Notes under the pieces: model-generated
Databases searched by the model: none
Told to the model about the DNA's origin: nothing
What the model saw: only the letters and a program-made list of their open reading frames with translations
Shown here: piece by piece, positions 9,361 through 17,255 of the stretch
Layout: each line of letters begins with the position of its first letter
How positions within the stretch are numbered: the stretch's first letter is position 1
Made by a program: the position numbers and the translations under genes
Assembly (NCBI RefSeq): GCF_000380185.1
Contig: NZ_KB904767.1
Location: 1 to 41,740, forward strand
Source of the DNA: Thiofilum flexile DSM 14609
GTDB lineage: Bacteria; Pseudomonadota; Gammaproteobacteria; Thiotrichales; Thiotrichaceae
Reading direction: 5' to 3'
DNA: 41,740 bases

Positions 9361-9627
9361 TTAACTTGCAAAAATAATAACTAGAATTAAGAGCATTAAA
9401 ACCACACTCAGCACTAGGTTAAGTCGTGCTTGATTGCTTAAATCAGAGACATGTTCAGGCACTAGAGGAACATAGACCTCAGCAACCTCTCCCGTTGGAA
9501 TGCGTAGCTCCCGATGCCAACACTCACGGATATCATTTAAGACCAAAAAAGTCCCAACTTGCTCCACTTCCCCTGCATGGTAAGTCTCACCATTTTTTAG
9601 GCTGACAGTATACTTCATTTTCATCAT
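9361..9627 (-). CDS. Hypothetical small membrane protein, soluble N-terminus and one C-terminal helix
   Basis: I do not recognise this protein. It has 88 aa. The first 60 or so look like a small soluble beta-rich domain (KYTVSLKNGETY, EVEQVGTFLVLND). The last 25 form one strongly hydrophobic helix ending in FAS, so it is probably a tail-anchored or C-terminally anchored inner-membrane protein. The start is uncertain: ATG codons lie at 9627 and 9624, with GAGTGG just upstream. It stands alone between sucA and the DUF486 gene. Base composition is like its neighbours, which supports a genuine resident gene. Confidence 0.55.
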   Translation of the reverse strand: MMKMKYTVSLKNGETYHAGEVEQVGTFLVLNDIRECWHRELRIPTGEVAEVYVPLVPEHVSDLSNQARLNLVLSVVLMLLILVIIFAS

Positions 9628-9781
9628 GCACCACTCTTTTATACTCACTCGCTAACCAACGCCCTAGCCATTAAGCCCATGACTAAAGGCCACCTCGTAT
9701 GCAGTTAACCTTCCATAACTACACCCCTTAGTGTCTAGTAAGTATTCAGAATGTAAGATGAATAAATCTCCCCTAATCAAC

Positions 9782-10132
9782 CTAAACGAACTTACTCCTA
9801 AACATAAAGTAAACGGCTCCCACCAAACATAGCCCCGCCCATAAGTAATCTAGCTTCAGTGGCTCTTTAAGGTAATAGACCGAAAAAGGCACAAATACCC
9901 CCAAGGTGATTACCTCTTGAATAATTTTTAGCTGCCCCACGCTTAACACGGTATAGCCAATGCGGTTCGCCGGTACTTGTAATAAATACTCAAACAAGGC
10001 AATCCCCCAGCTCACCAAAGCCGCAATCACCCAAAATTTATTATTCAGCTCCTTTAAATGGGCATACCAAGCAAAGGTCATAAAGATATTACTGCAAATC
10101 AGCAGCCCAACGGTGATAATAATAGGATGCAT
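9782..10132 (-). CDS. DUF486 / DMT-superfamily four-helix membrane protein
   Basis: A 116-aa integral membrane protein with four predicted helices. It shows the conserved DUF486 features: SNIFMTFAWYAHL in helix 1, SWGIALFEYLLQVPANRIGY in the middle, QLKIIQEVITL and YYLKEPL near the end. DUF486 belongs to the drug/metabolite transporter superfamily and resembles half-size EmrE-like units; no substrate is established. It is monocistronic as far as can be seen, with about 130 bases to the next leftward gene. Confidence 0.8.
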   Translation of the reverse strand: MHPIIITVGLLICSNIFMTFAWYAHLKELNNKFWVIAALVSWGIALFEYLLQVPANRIGYTVLSVGQLKIIQEVITLGVFVPFSVYYLKEPLKLDYLWAGLCLVGAVYFMFRSKFV

Positions 10133-10381
10133 AGCCTAGTTTCCCCCCTCTCAATGATGTTAAAATAAGCTATTGTACGAGAGTGTATTGATAATTTTGT
10201 AATCACTTTGGTAAAAAAACAGCTTATCTAACCGTCCCTTATCCAAAATCTGAATAAGCAATTCAGGATTTATCACTTCCCTTTTCTAACAATTCACGTT
10301 AAATTCGTATCGCCGACTTAAAAATAACTCAACATAGAGTACTTAGTATTAGCTCGGTTTTAAATATAGGGAGGAATCAGT

Positions 10382-10528
10382 ATGAAATCATTTCTTGAAA
10401 TCTGGCGACGCATCTTTAATGCCTTAGCCATGAACAACGCCAGTGATTATCTCAGCCAATCTCGCAAATTAACTTTGCTATCTCAAGCCGATACAAAAAC
10501 AACTCAACAGAAACCATCATTAGCTTAA
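10382..10528 (+). CDS. Small ORF, 48 aa, strong ribosome binding site, unknown function
   Basis: The ATG at 10382 is preceded by GGGAGGAATCAGT, close to an ideal Shine-Dalgarno sequence at good spacing. The product has 48 aa. It begins MKSFLEIWRRIFNALAMNN, an amphipathic helix with aromatic, Arg and Leu residues, followed by ASDYLSQSRKLTLL and a polar Gln/Lys/Thr tail. I recognise no family with confidence; it is only loosely like other sub-60-residue proteobacterial proteins with a YLxxS motif. It faces the permease gene convergently and a 10-bp stem-loop follows ten bases after its stop. The 250 bases upstream are AT-rich and hold no other gene. Confidence 0.6.
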   Translation: MKSFLEIWRRIFNALAMNNASDYLSQSRKLTLLSQADTKTTQQKPSLA

Positions 10529-10537
10529 CCTATTCTA

Positions 10538-10563
10538 GTGACCATACTGCTTTGTATGGTCAC
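10538..10563 (+). terminator. Stem-loop between convergent small ORF and permease gene
   Basis: A perfect 10-bp inverted repeat (GTGACCATAC and GTATGGTCAC) with a six-base loop. No T tract follows on either strand, so it is a weak terminator candidate, or an RNA 3'-end stabiliser. Confidence 0.4.
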
Positions 10564-10589
10564 CCGTAACACTGTACTGCCCCCTCCCA

Positions 10590-12356
10590 TCAGAAAGGCC
10601 ACACCACCGCAATCATCACAATCGCTGTTGCACCCGCAATTATGTTCATCGGTGTACCCATTCTTAGGTAATCCAGCGCCCGATAGCCTCCCGGACTATA
10701 CACCATTAAATTAGTTTGATAACCAATTGGTGTCATAAAACTAGCAGAAGCGGCAAACATGATAGTAATCGCAAACGGTACAATATCCACCCCAAACTGT
10801 TTAGCCAAGGAAATAGCCACCGGAAACATCAAGGCGGCTGCGGCATTATTAGTAATGACCTCGGTAAACAGCGAAGTCATGACATAAACCACAACGATAG
10901 CCATTAGCGGACTATTAACCCCCATCCCCATGACAGACTCTGCGATCCATTGGGCAGCTCCCGTCTTAGTCATAGCCTCCCCTAGGGCAAACGAAGCACC
11001 AATCACCGTCAATACCGTAAAATCAATCGAACGCCGTGCTAAGCCTGCATTTAAACAATGCGTTAGTAACATAACACCTGCTGCCACCCAAGCCGCCTCT
11101 AAAATCGGGATAATTTCAAAAGCACTCAGCAACACCATGCCCACTAAAATCCCTAAAGCTAACTTAGCTTTGGCAAAATTGGGCGGGCTTGAATTATCCA
11201 AAGCACTGACCAATAGAAAATCTTTGCGAAAACGATATTGATTAGCAAACTCCTTACCCGCCTCTAGTAACAAGGTATCACCCGCTTGCAAACGCATATT
11301 TAAGCCTTTATCAGGCAAGTGGGTGCCCCCACGAGAAACCGACAATACAACGGCCTGATAATTCGCTAAAAAGTCACATTCCTGAATCGTCATGCCTAAA
11401 AACGGGAACTCACTACTGAGCACGGCCTCCACCAGACGCCGCCGATAATGCACAATCCCCAGATTATGAATATCCTCATTGGCGGGTTGTAAACCCTCAA
11501 TACTACGCAATTCATGAGCGCAACGGGGCGCACCCACAAAGGCTAAGAGGTCATTCGCTTGTAAAATAAAATCGACATCAGGGCTTTGAATTAATTCATT
11601 CCCCCGCTCAATCTCAACCAAATAACCATACCCTAGTTGTGACAAACCAGCGGCGGCAAGGGTTTTACCCACCAAATTACCCTTTTCTTGCACCACCATT
11701 TCGACATGATACTCACGAATCTGCTCAGGCGACTCCAGCACCCCCGCATTACTAGGCAAGAGTCGATTACCGCACAATAAAATAAAACCGGCTCCTGCAC
11801 AGAACACGGCAAAACCTACCAAGGTAATATCAAACATACCCAGTCCTGCATGTCCCGTTTTTTGTAATAGGCCATTCACGACCAGATTAGTACTAGTCCC
11901 AATCAAGGTACATGTACCCCCTAAAATCGCCGCGTAGCTTAGGGGTAGTAAGAGTTTCGAGGGTGGAAGTTTAAGACGCTGACACCAATCTTGTACGGCG
12001 GGCATAAACATAGCCACCACGGTGGTGTTATTTAAGAAAGCACTGAGGAAAGCGGTGGGTAATAATAACCGCCATTGAGCAGCCCGCACGGTGTGAGGCT
12101 GCCCTAAAACCCAACGAGCCAGCCCTTGTATGGCTCCCGTTTCACGTAACCCTGCTGCAACCACGTAAAGGGCTGCAATCGTCATTAGACCTGTGTTACT
12201 AAACCCCGCAAAAGCCTCTTCCGGCGTCAATACCCCACTTACCAGCAAAGTCATTAAGCCTGCCATTAAGATTAAATCGGCAGCAATGGTTGTCAAAGCT
12301 AAAGCGAGTAATACACCCACAACCACTGCTAGGGTTAGCATTGCTTCCCAGCCCAT
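10590..12356 (-). CDS. SLC13/DASS-family permease with two RCK_C (TrkA-C) domains, probable sulfate importer
   Basis: A 588-aa inner-membrane transporter. The N-terminal helices contain LLPTAFLSAFLNNTTVVAMF and the second half contains TEVITNNAAAALMFP, the paired NT/NN motifs of the CitMHS/DASS fold. Two RCK_C (TrkA-C) domains lie in the central cytosolic loop (about residues 215-285 and 305-380). Proteins of this layout include sulfate transporters of algae and cyanobacteria. This is the last gene of a sulfate-assimilation operon with no CysPTWA genes, so sulfate uptake is the likely role, by inference. I start at the ATG at 12356, with AGGAGG four bases upstream. It lies 136 bases after cysI. 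Confidence 0.85.
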   Translation of the reverse strand: MGWEAMLTLAVVVGVLLALALTTIAADLILMAGLMTLLVSGVLTPEEAFAGFSNTGLMTIAALYVVAAGLRETGAIQGLARWVLGQPHTVRAAQWRLLLPTAFLSAFLNNTTVVAMFMPAVQDWCQRLKLPPSKLLLPLSYAAILGGTCTLIGTSTNLVVNGLLQKTGHAGLGMFDITLVGFAVFCAGAGFILLCGNRLLPSNAGVLESPEQIREYHVEMVVQEKGNLVGKTLAAAGLSQLGYGYLVEIERGNELIQSPDVDFILQANDLLAFVGAPRCAHELRSIEGLQPANEDIHNLGIVHYRRRLVEAVLSSEFPFLGMTIQECDFLANYQAVVLSVSRGGTHLPDKGLNMRLQAGDTLLLEAGKEFANQYRFRKDFLLVSALDNSSPPNFAKAKLALGILVGMVLLSAFEIIPILEAAWVAAGVMLLTHCLNAGLARRSIDFTVLTVIGASFALGEAMTKTGAAQWIAESVMGMGVNSPLMAIVVVYVMTSLFTEVITNNAAAALMFPVAISLAKQFGVDIVPFAITIMFAASASFMTPIGYQTNLMVYSPGGYRALDYLRMGTPMNIIAGATAIVMIAVVWPF

Positions 12357-12492
12357 ATACCCTCCTGAGGAATCTTGCAACTTTTATAACCCCCACCCTA
12401 GCCTCCAAATAGGTAGGTACAAGACAAAAGAGCTAACCGTGGGGTGCTATGGAATAGTTTCGCTAAAGCATAGGAACCAAGCAAGGTTTATC

Positions 12493-14250
12493 TTATTGAT
12501 GAAACTCGCGACCTACTAAGGTAGCCCGGATAATTCCCGCTCTAATGACAAAATCACCAAAATGCTCACCAGATAAACGCTCCACCGAATACCGACCGAG
12601 TAACTGATCTAACTCACTCAAAAGCGCTTTTTCATCTAGATTTTCACGGTACAGCTTATTCAAACGTTCACCTTGAAAATCACCGCCTAGATAAAGATTA
12701 TACCGCCCCGGTGACTTACCGATTAAACCAATTTCTGCCATGACCGAGCGCCCACAACCATTCGGGCAGCCCGTCATACGGATTTTGATATCCTCTTGGA
12801 GCAATCCATATTGGCGCAACGTAGGCTCTAACTTATCCAATAAACTAGGCATATAGCGCTCTGCTTCCGCCATGGCTTGTGGGCAGGTATTGAGCGATAC
12901 ACAGGCAATCGAATTACGTCGTAAACCAGAAATATGCTGGGCTTCTAGTTGATAGTGGTAGCGAGTGAGTAAAGTCTCAACCACTGCCTTATCCGCCTCT
13001 TCCACATTAGCTATCACTAAATTTTGATTCGCGCTCAAACGTAAACGGAAATTTGTCCAAGCATGATCCAAGGCATATTGTGATAATTGTGCCAAGGCTG
13101 TTTTGAGTTGATATTCTTCGGTATCTTTCACCCGTCCGTATTCAACCCGTAGTGTTAAATGCCAACGACCATCTGCGGTTTGACGCCAACCAAACTGATC
13201 CCCGGTGGTAATAAATTCCACTGGCTTAGCCGCTGCTAAATCCCAACCTAAACGTTGATTGAGTTCAGCCTTAAACCACTCCAGACCATACTGATCAAGC
13301 GTATATTTAAAGCGCGAGAGTTTGCGATCCGTGCGATTCCCATAATCGCGTTGAATGGATACAATCTGGTAACACACATCTAATACTTGATCAGGCGTGC
13401 AAAAACCAATGGTATCGGCGAGGCGTGGATAAGTATCCTCACGCCCAAAGGTCATTCCTAAACCGCCCCCTACTGCAACATTAAAGCCTACTAGCTTCTC
13501 GCCCTCAGCAATCGCCACTAAGCCAATGTCATTAATATACACATCGGTATCATTATAGGGTGGGATAGCAATAGCTACTTTAAATTTGCGCGGTAGATAA
13601 TGCTTACCATATAAAGGCTCTAACTCTTCTGGCTCACCACCTGCAACCAAAGTACGCCCTTCTGGTTGATCGAGCCATATCTCATGATAGGCACGAGTGC
13701 GAGGTAATAGATGCTCACTAATCTTCTGTGCATACGGAAAGACTTGGGCATGAATAGCGGAGAGAGAAGCATCCGGCGTACACATGACATTCCGATTCAC
13801 ATCGCCACAGGCGGCAATACTATCTAGTACCGCCTCATCCATCATTTGAATCGATTTTTTCAGGTCAAATTTCAAAATACCATGAAACTGCATTGCCTGA
13901 CGGGTCGTGATACGCAAGGTTTTATTAGCATATTGATCCGCAATAGCCGTGAGCTTTAGCCACTGCTGTGCATTCAAATCGCCCCCCGGAACCCGTACCC
14001 GAATCATAAACTCATACGCTGGCTCTAATTTGCGCTCTTGCCGCTCTAAGCGTAGATCACGGTCATCCTCAATATAGGCACCATGAAATTTAATCAGTTG
14101 CACATCATCAGCCGCAATTGCTCCGGTAATAGGATCGGCGAAACTTTCCACTAAAGTGCCACGCAAATAGCGACTTTTGTCTTTAATATGCTCCACCTCA
14201 GAAGGCTTCGCGACCATGACATTAAAGGTCTTAGGTGTAGGCTTAGTCAT
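12493..14250 (-). CDS. cysI: Sulfite reductase (NADPH) hemoprotein, beta subunit
   Basis: CysI reduces sulfite to sulfide with six electrons, using siroheme coupled to a [4Fe-4S] cluster. The 585-aa protein has two ferredoxin-like half-domains and the cluster ligands Cys450, Cys456, Cys495 and Cys499 (CVSLNTC and GCPNGCGRS). These spacings are identical to those of the enterobacterial enzyme. Substrate-binding arginines lie in TLRITTRQAMQFHG. The start overlaps the cysN stop by four bases (ATGA), indicating translational coupling. It partners with CysJ, encoded at the head of the operon. Confidence 0.96.
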   Translation of the reverse strand: MTKPTPKTFNVMVAKPSEVEHIKDKSRYLRGTLVESFADPITGAIAADDVQLIKFHGAYIEDDRDLRLERQERKLEPAYEFMIRVRVPGGDLNAQQWLKLTAIADQYANKTLRITTRQAMQFHGILKFDLKKSIQMMDEAVLDSIAACGDVNRNVMCTPDASLSAIHAQVFPYAQKISEHLLPRTRAYHEIWLDQPEGRTLVAGGEPEELEPLYGKHYLPRKFKVAIAIPPYNDTDVYINDIGLVAIAEGEKLVGFNVAVGGGLGMTFGREDTYPRLADTIGFCTPDQVLDVCYQIVSIQRDYGNRTDRKLSRFKYTLDQYGLEWFKAELNQRLGWDLAAAKPVEFITTGDQFGWRQTADGRWHLTLRVEYGRVKDTEEYQLKTALAQLSQYALDHAWTNFRLRLSANQNLVIANVEEADKAVVETLLTRYHYQLEAQHISGLRRNSIACVSLNTCPQAMAEAERYMPSLLDKLEPTLRQYGLLQEDIKIRMTGCPNGCGRSVMAEIGLIGKSPGRYNLYLGGDFQGERLNKLYRENLDEKALLSELDQLLGRYSVERLSGEHFGDFVIRAGIIRATLVGREFHQ

Positions 14251-15563
14251 GCGGCATCCCTCTGATCTGAATTAGCACTATCAATCAACCCAATCATGCC
14301 TGCACCGACCGTATTATTAGTACTTTCATCAATCACAATGAAAGCTCCGGTGCTGCGATTATCCCGATAAGAATCCGTAAATAAGGGTTGGGCTAATTTA
14401 AAATTCACCACGGCAATATCATTCATACTCAAGCCATTCACCGCTTGACGCTCTAAACTATTCACATCCACACGGTATGGAATGCTCGCAATTTTAGCTT
14501 TCGTTTCACGGGTGGTATGACGAATTAAATAAGTACGCGATTTATCTAAAGGTGTTTCAGATAACCAGCATACTGTGGTTTCAATTTGTTTAGTTTGATT
14601 TGGTAACTCGGTCGCACGTACTAACATATCACCGCGTGAAATATCAATTTCATCATCGAGTAATATGGTCACTGATTGTTCAGTCAATGCTTCTGGCAAA
14701 GATTGTCCACCTAACTCAATCGCTTTAACCGTACTGCTTAAACCAGATGGTAATACCGTGACGCGCTCACCTACTTTAATCGAACCGGACTCAACCCGTC
14801 CCATGAAACCACGATAATCGTGTAATTCGGGATTGGTCGAATCTTGTGGGCGGCATACGTATTGCACCGGTAAACGGAACGCTTCGACATGCTCATCGTG
14901 TGCGGTAGTAGCCGTCTCTAAAATTTCCATTAAGGTCTGCCCTTGATACCACGGCAGATTTTCACCACGCTCAACCACCATATCGCCCTTCAAAGCTGAT
15001 AAGGGGATGAAACGCACATCCTTAATCCCTAATTGCTCGGCAAAAGCTAAATACTCACTACGAATCTTTTCAAACACGCTTTGATCGTAATTGACCAAAT
15101 CCATTTTATTAACCGCCACCACTAAATGGGGGATACCGACCAAATGTGCCAAATAGGAATGGCGACGCGTTTGAGTAATCACACCTTTACGCGCATCGAC
15201 TAGAATCACGGCAAGATCAGCGGTCGAGGCGGCCGTCACCATATTACGCGTGTATTGCTCATGTCCGGGGGCATCAGCAATAATGTATTTGCGAATGCCC
15301 GTTGTGAAATAGCGATACGCTACATCAATCGTAATCCCCTGCTCACGCTCAGCCTGTAAGCCATCGGTCAGTAAGGATAAATCGACTTGCTCCATACCAC
15401 GCTTTAAAGACGTCTTTTCAATGGCCGTCAGGGTATCGGCTAAAATCGCTTTAGAGTCAAATAATAAGCGCCCGATTAAAGTGCTCTTGCCATCATCCAC
15501 ACTGCCACAGGTTAGAAAACGTAATAAACCGTGGTCTTCGATTGGGTGAGTTTGAATAGTCAT
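14247..15563 (-). CDS. cysN: Sulfate adenylyltransferase GTPase subunit
   Basis: CysN is the regulatory GTPase of ATP sulfurylase and drives APS formation by CysD. In 438 aa it shows the elongation-factor-like G motifs GSVDDGKST (20-28), DAPGHE (96-101) and NKMD (151-154), followed by EF-Tu-like beta-barrel domains. There is no C-terminal APS kinase (CysC) extension, unlike the fused NodQ-type form. The coding sequence touches cysD by one base and overlaps cysI by four. Confidence 0.96.
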   Translation of the reverse strand: MTIQTHPIEDHGLLRFLTCGSVDDGKSTLIGRLLFDSKAILADTLTAIEKTSLKRGMEQVDLSLLTDGLQAEREQGITIDVAYRYFTTGIRKYIIADAPGHEQYTRNMVTAASTADLAVILVDARKGVITQTRRHSYLAHLVGIPHLVVAVNKMDLVNYDQSVFEKIRSEYLAFAEQLGIKDVRFIPLSALKGDMVVERGENLPWYQGQTLMEILETATTAHDEHVEAFRLPVQYVCRPQDSTNPELHDYRGFMGRVESGSIKVGERVTVLPSGLSSTVKAIELGGQSLPEALTEQSVTILLDDEIDISRGDMLVRATELPNQTKQIETTVCWLSETPLDKSRTYLIRHTTRETKAKIASIPYRVDVNSLERQAVNGLSMNDIAVVNFKLAQPLFTDSYRDNRSTGAFIVIDESTNNTVGAGMIGLIDSANSDQRDAA

Positions 15564-16465
15564 TAGAAATACCCCTCTTTCTTACGTTGTTCCATCGCGG
15601 CTTCTGAAGCCTGATCATCTAAACGGGTTGCACCACGCTCAGTAATCGTCGTGGTCGCAGTTTCAGCAATAATTTTATCTACAGTATCCGCATCGGAGAG
15701 TACGGGAGCAGTACAGGTAATATCGCCTACGGTACGGAAGCGAACTTGTAAATTCACTACCTCTTCACCTGCTAAAGCTGGTGTCACAGCGGTCACAGGC
15801 TGCATCGCCCCTTTACGCATTACAATCGGACGCGTATGGGCAAAGTAAATGCTCGGTAGCTCTAAACCTTCGCGTTGAATGTATTGCCACACATCTAACT
15901 CGGTCCAATTGGAGATAGGGAACGCGCGAATATTTTCACCTTTATGGCTCCGCGCATTGTATAAGCTCCATAATTCAGGACGCTGATTTTTAGGGTCCCA
16001 CTGACCAAACTCATCACGGAAGCTCATAATGCGTTCTTTAGCACGGGCTTTCTCTTCATCACGGCGAGCGCCCCCAATGCAGGCATCAAAACCAAATTCT
16101 TCGATCGCCTCGAGTAAAGTAACCGATTGATGCTTATTACGTGACTCATTGGGGTGTTTCAGTACCACAGTGCCACGCTTCATCGAGTCTTCTACTGAGC
16201 GCACAATTAAACGCTCACCCAATTCAGCCGCTCTACGATCTCGAAACTCAACCACTTCAGCATAATTGTGTCCGGTATCCACATGTAAGAGTGGAAAAGG
16301 AAAACGTCCGGGGCGAAAGGCTTTTTCTGCCAAACGTAAGAGGCAGATAGAATCCTTACCACCCGAAAAGAGTAAAACGGGGTTAGAACACTGTCCGGCG
16401 ACTTCGCGCAGAATATGAATCGCTTCTGCCTCTAACCAATCCAAATGACTTAACGGTTTAGTCAT
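15563..16465 (-). CDS. cysD: Sulfate adenylyltransferase catalytic subunit
   Basis: CysD transfers AMP from ATP to sulfate, making adenosine 5'-phosphosulfate. The 300-aa protein has the PP-loop SGGKDS (34-39), the HVDTGHNY block, the RRDEEKARAKER stretch and the C-terminal basic end RKKEGYF usual for CysD. It overlaps cysH by four bases at its start and meets cysN at its stop, so the three genes are translationally coupled. Confidence 0.96.
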   Translation of the reverse strand: MTKPLSHLDWLEAEAIHILREVAGQCSNPVLLFSGGKDSICLLRLAEKAFRPGRFPFPLLHVDTGHNYAEVVEFRDRRAAELGERLIVRSVEDSMKRGTVVLKHPNESRNKHQSVTLLEAIEEFGFDACIGGARRDEEKARAKERIMSFRDEFGQWDPKNQRPELWSLYNARSHKGENIRAFPISNWTELDVWQYIQREGLELPSIYFAHTRPIVMRKGAMQPVTAVTPALAGEEVVNLQVRFRTVGDITCTAPVLSDADTVDKIIAETATTTITERGATRLDDQASEAAMEQRKKEGYF

Positions 16466-17232
16466 GCTTTCGTCTCCGCCAATGAAATACCTAGTAAATT
16501 AATTTTTTTAAAGGGAACGGCGGCTGTGCCATCATGTAAACCACACTCTTGATTAGCGGTTTCCCACCACCAACGCCCTGCTCGCTCATCTTCACCCTCA
16601 GCAATAGCGCGGGTACAAGGTTGACAACCAATACTAGGAAAACCTTGATCATGCAGCGGGTTATAGGGTACGCCCTGCTCGGTGATATAGTTGCGCACAT
16701 CAGCTAAAGACCAATGCAGGAGCGGATTAAATTTCAATAAATTCCGAGCTTTATCCCATTCAAATAATTGCATATCTGAACGATAAGCTGACTGTGCGGC
16801 ACGTAAGCCGGTAATCCACACTTCTGCACCTTGTAAGGCGCGATTTAGAGGTTCGATTTTACGAATCGCACAGCACTCTTTGCGGTTAGCTACTGAGTCA
16901 TATAAGGCATTAATGCCTTTAGTTGACACATACTGCTCTAGCATCTCTGTATTGGGATACAGTACTTGAATCGTTTTGCCATACTGTTTAGTCGTCGCTG
17001 CTAAGGTCGAATAATTTTCTGGAAACTGGCGTCCGGTATCTAACGTAAATACATCAATCGCTAAGTGTTGGCTAAAAATCGCTGCGGTAATCACCTGATC
17101 TTCTAGTCCTAAACTGCTAGAAAAAGCGATTTTATGTTGAAAACGTTGACGCAAAGCCTGAAGTGCTACGGCTAACTCATAGCGAGCAAACTCTTCATTT
17201 AAGGCTTTAAGGTCTGGACAGGTGAAAGTCAT
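16462..17232 (-). CDS. cysH: Assimilatory adenylylsulfate (APS) reductase, [4Fe-4S] type CysH
   Basis: This enzyme reduces activated sulfate to sulfite with thioredoxin. The 256-aa protein has the PP-loop-like SSSLGLEDQ (38-46), the TLDTGRQFPE block and the catalytic cysteine in ECGLH (Cys230). It also carries the pairs Cys120-Cys121 (KECC) and Cys203/Cys206 (GCQPC). The CC...CxxC set binds a [4Fe-4S] cluster and marks APS-specific reductases; PAPS reductases of the Escherichia coli type lack it. An APS-specific enzyme needs no APS kinase, which agrees with the absence of cysC in this operon. It starts 23 bases after cysJ ends. Confidence 0.93.
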   Translation of the reverse strand: MTFTCPDLKALNEEFARYELAVALQALRQRFQHKIAFSSSLGLEDQVITAAIFSQHLAIDVFTLDTGRQFPENYSTLAATTKQYGKTIQVLYPNTEMLEQYVSTKGINALYDSVANRKECCAIRKIEPLNRALQGAEVWITGLRAAQSAYRSDMQLFEWDKARNLLKFNPLLHWSLADVRNYITEQGVPYNPLHDQGFPSIGCQPCTRAIAEGEDERAGRWWWETANQECGLHDGTAAVPFKKINLLGISLAETKA

Positions 17233-17255
17233 GTTACAGGTCTTCCTTGTTGTTC

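Noticed and set aside
12381-12492. Possible riboswitch or terminator between cysI and the permease gene
   Set aside because: Only a weak CCCCAC/GTGGGG pairing with a large loop is visible and no known sulfur-related riboswitch motif can be recognised.
12193-12519. Open frame on the plus strand opposite the start of the permease and the end of cysI
   Set aside because: It lies opposite well-supported coding sequence and its translation is low-complexity Ala/Lys/Thr with no family resemblance, a shadow frame.
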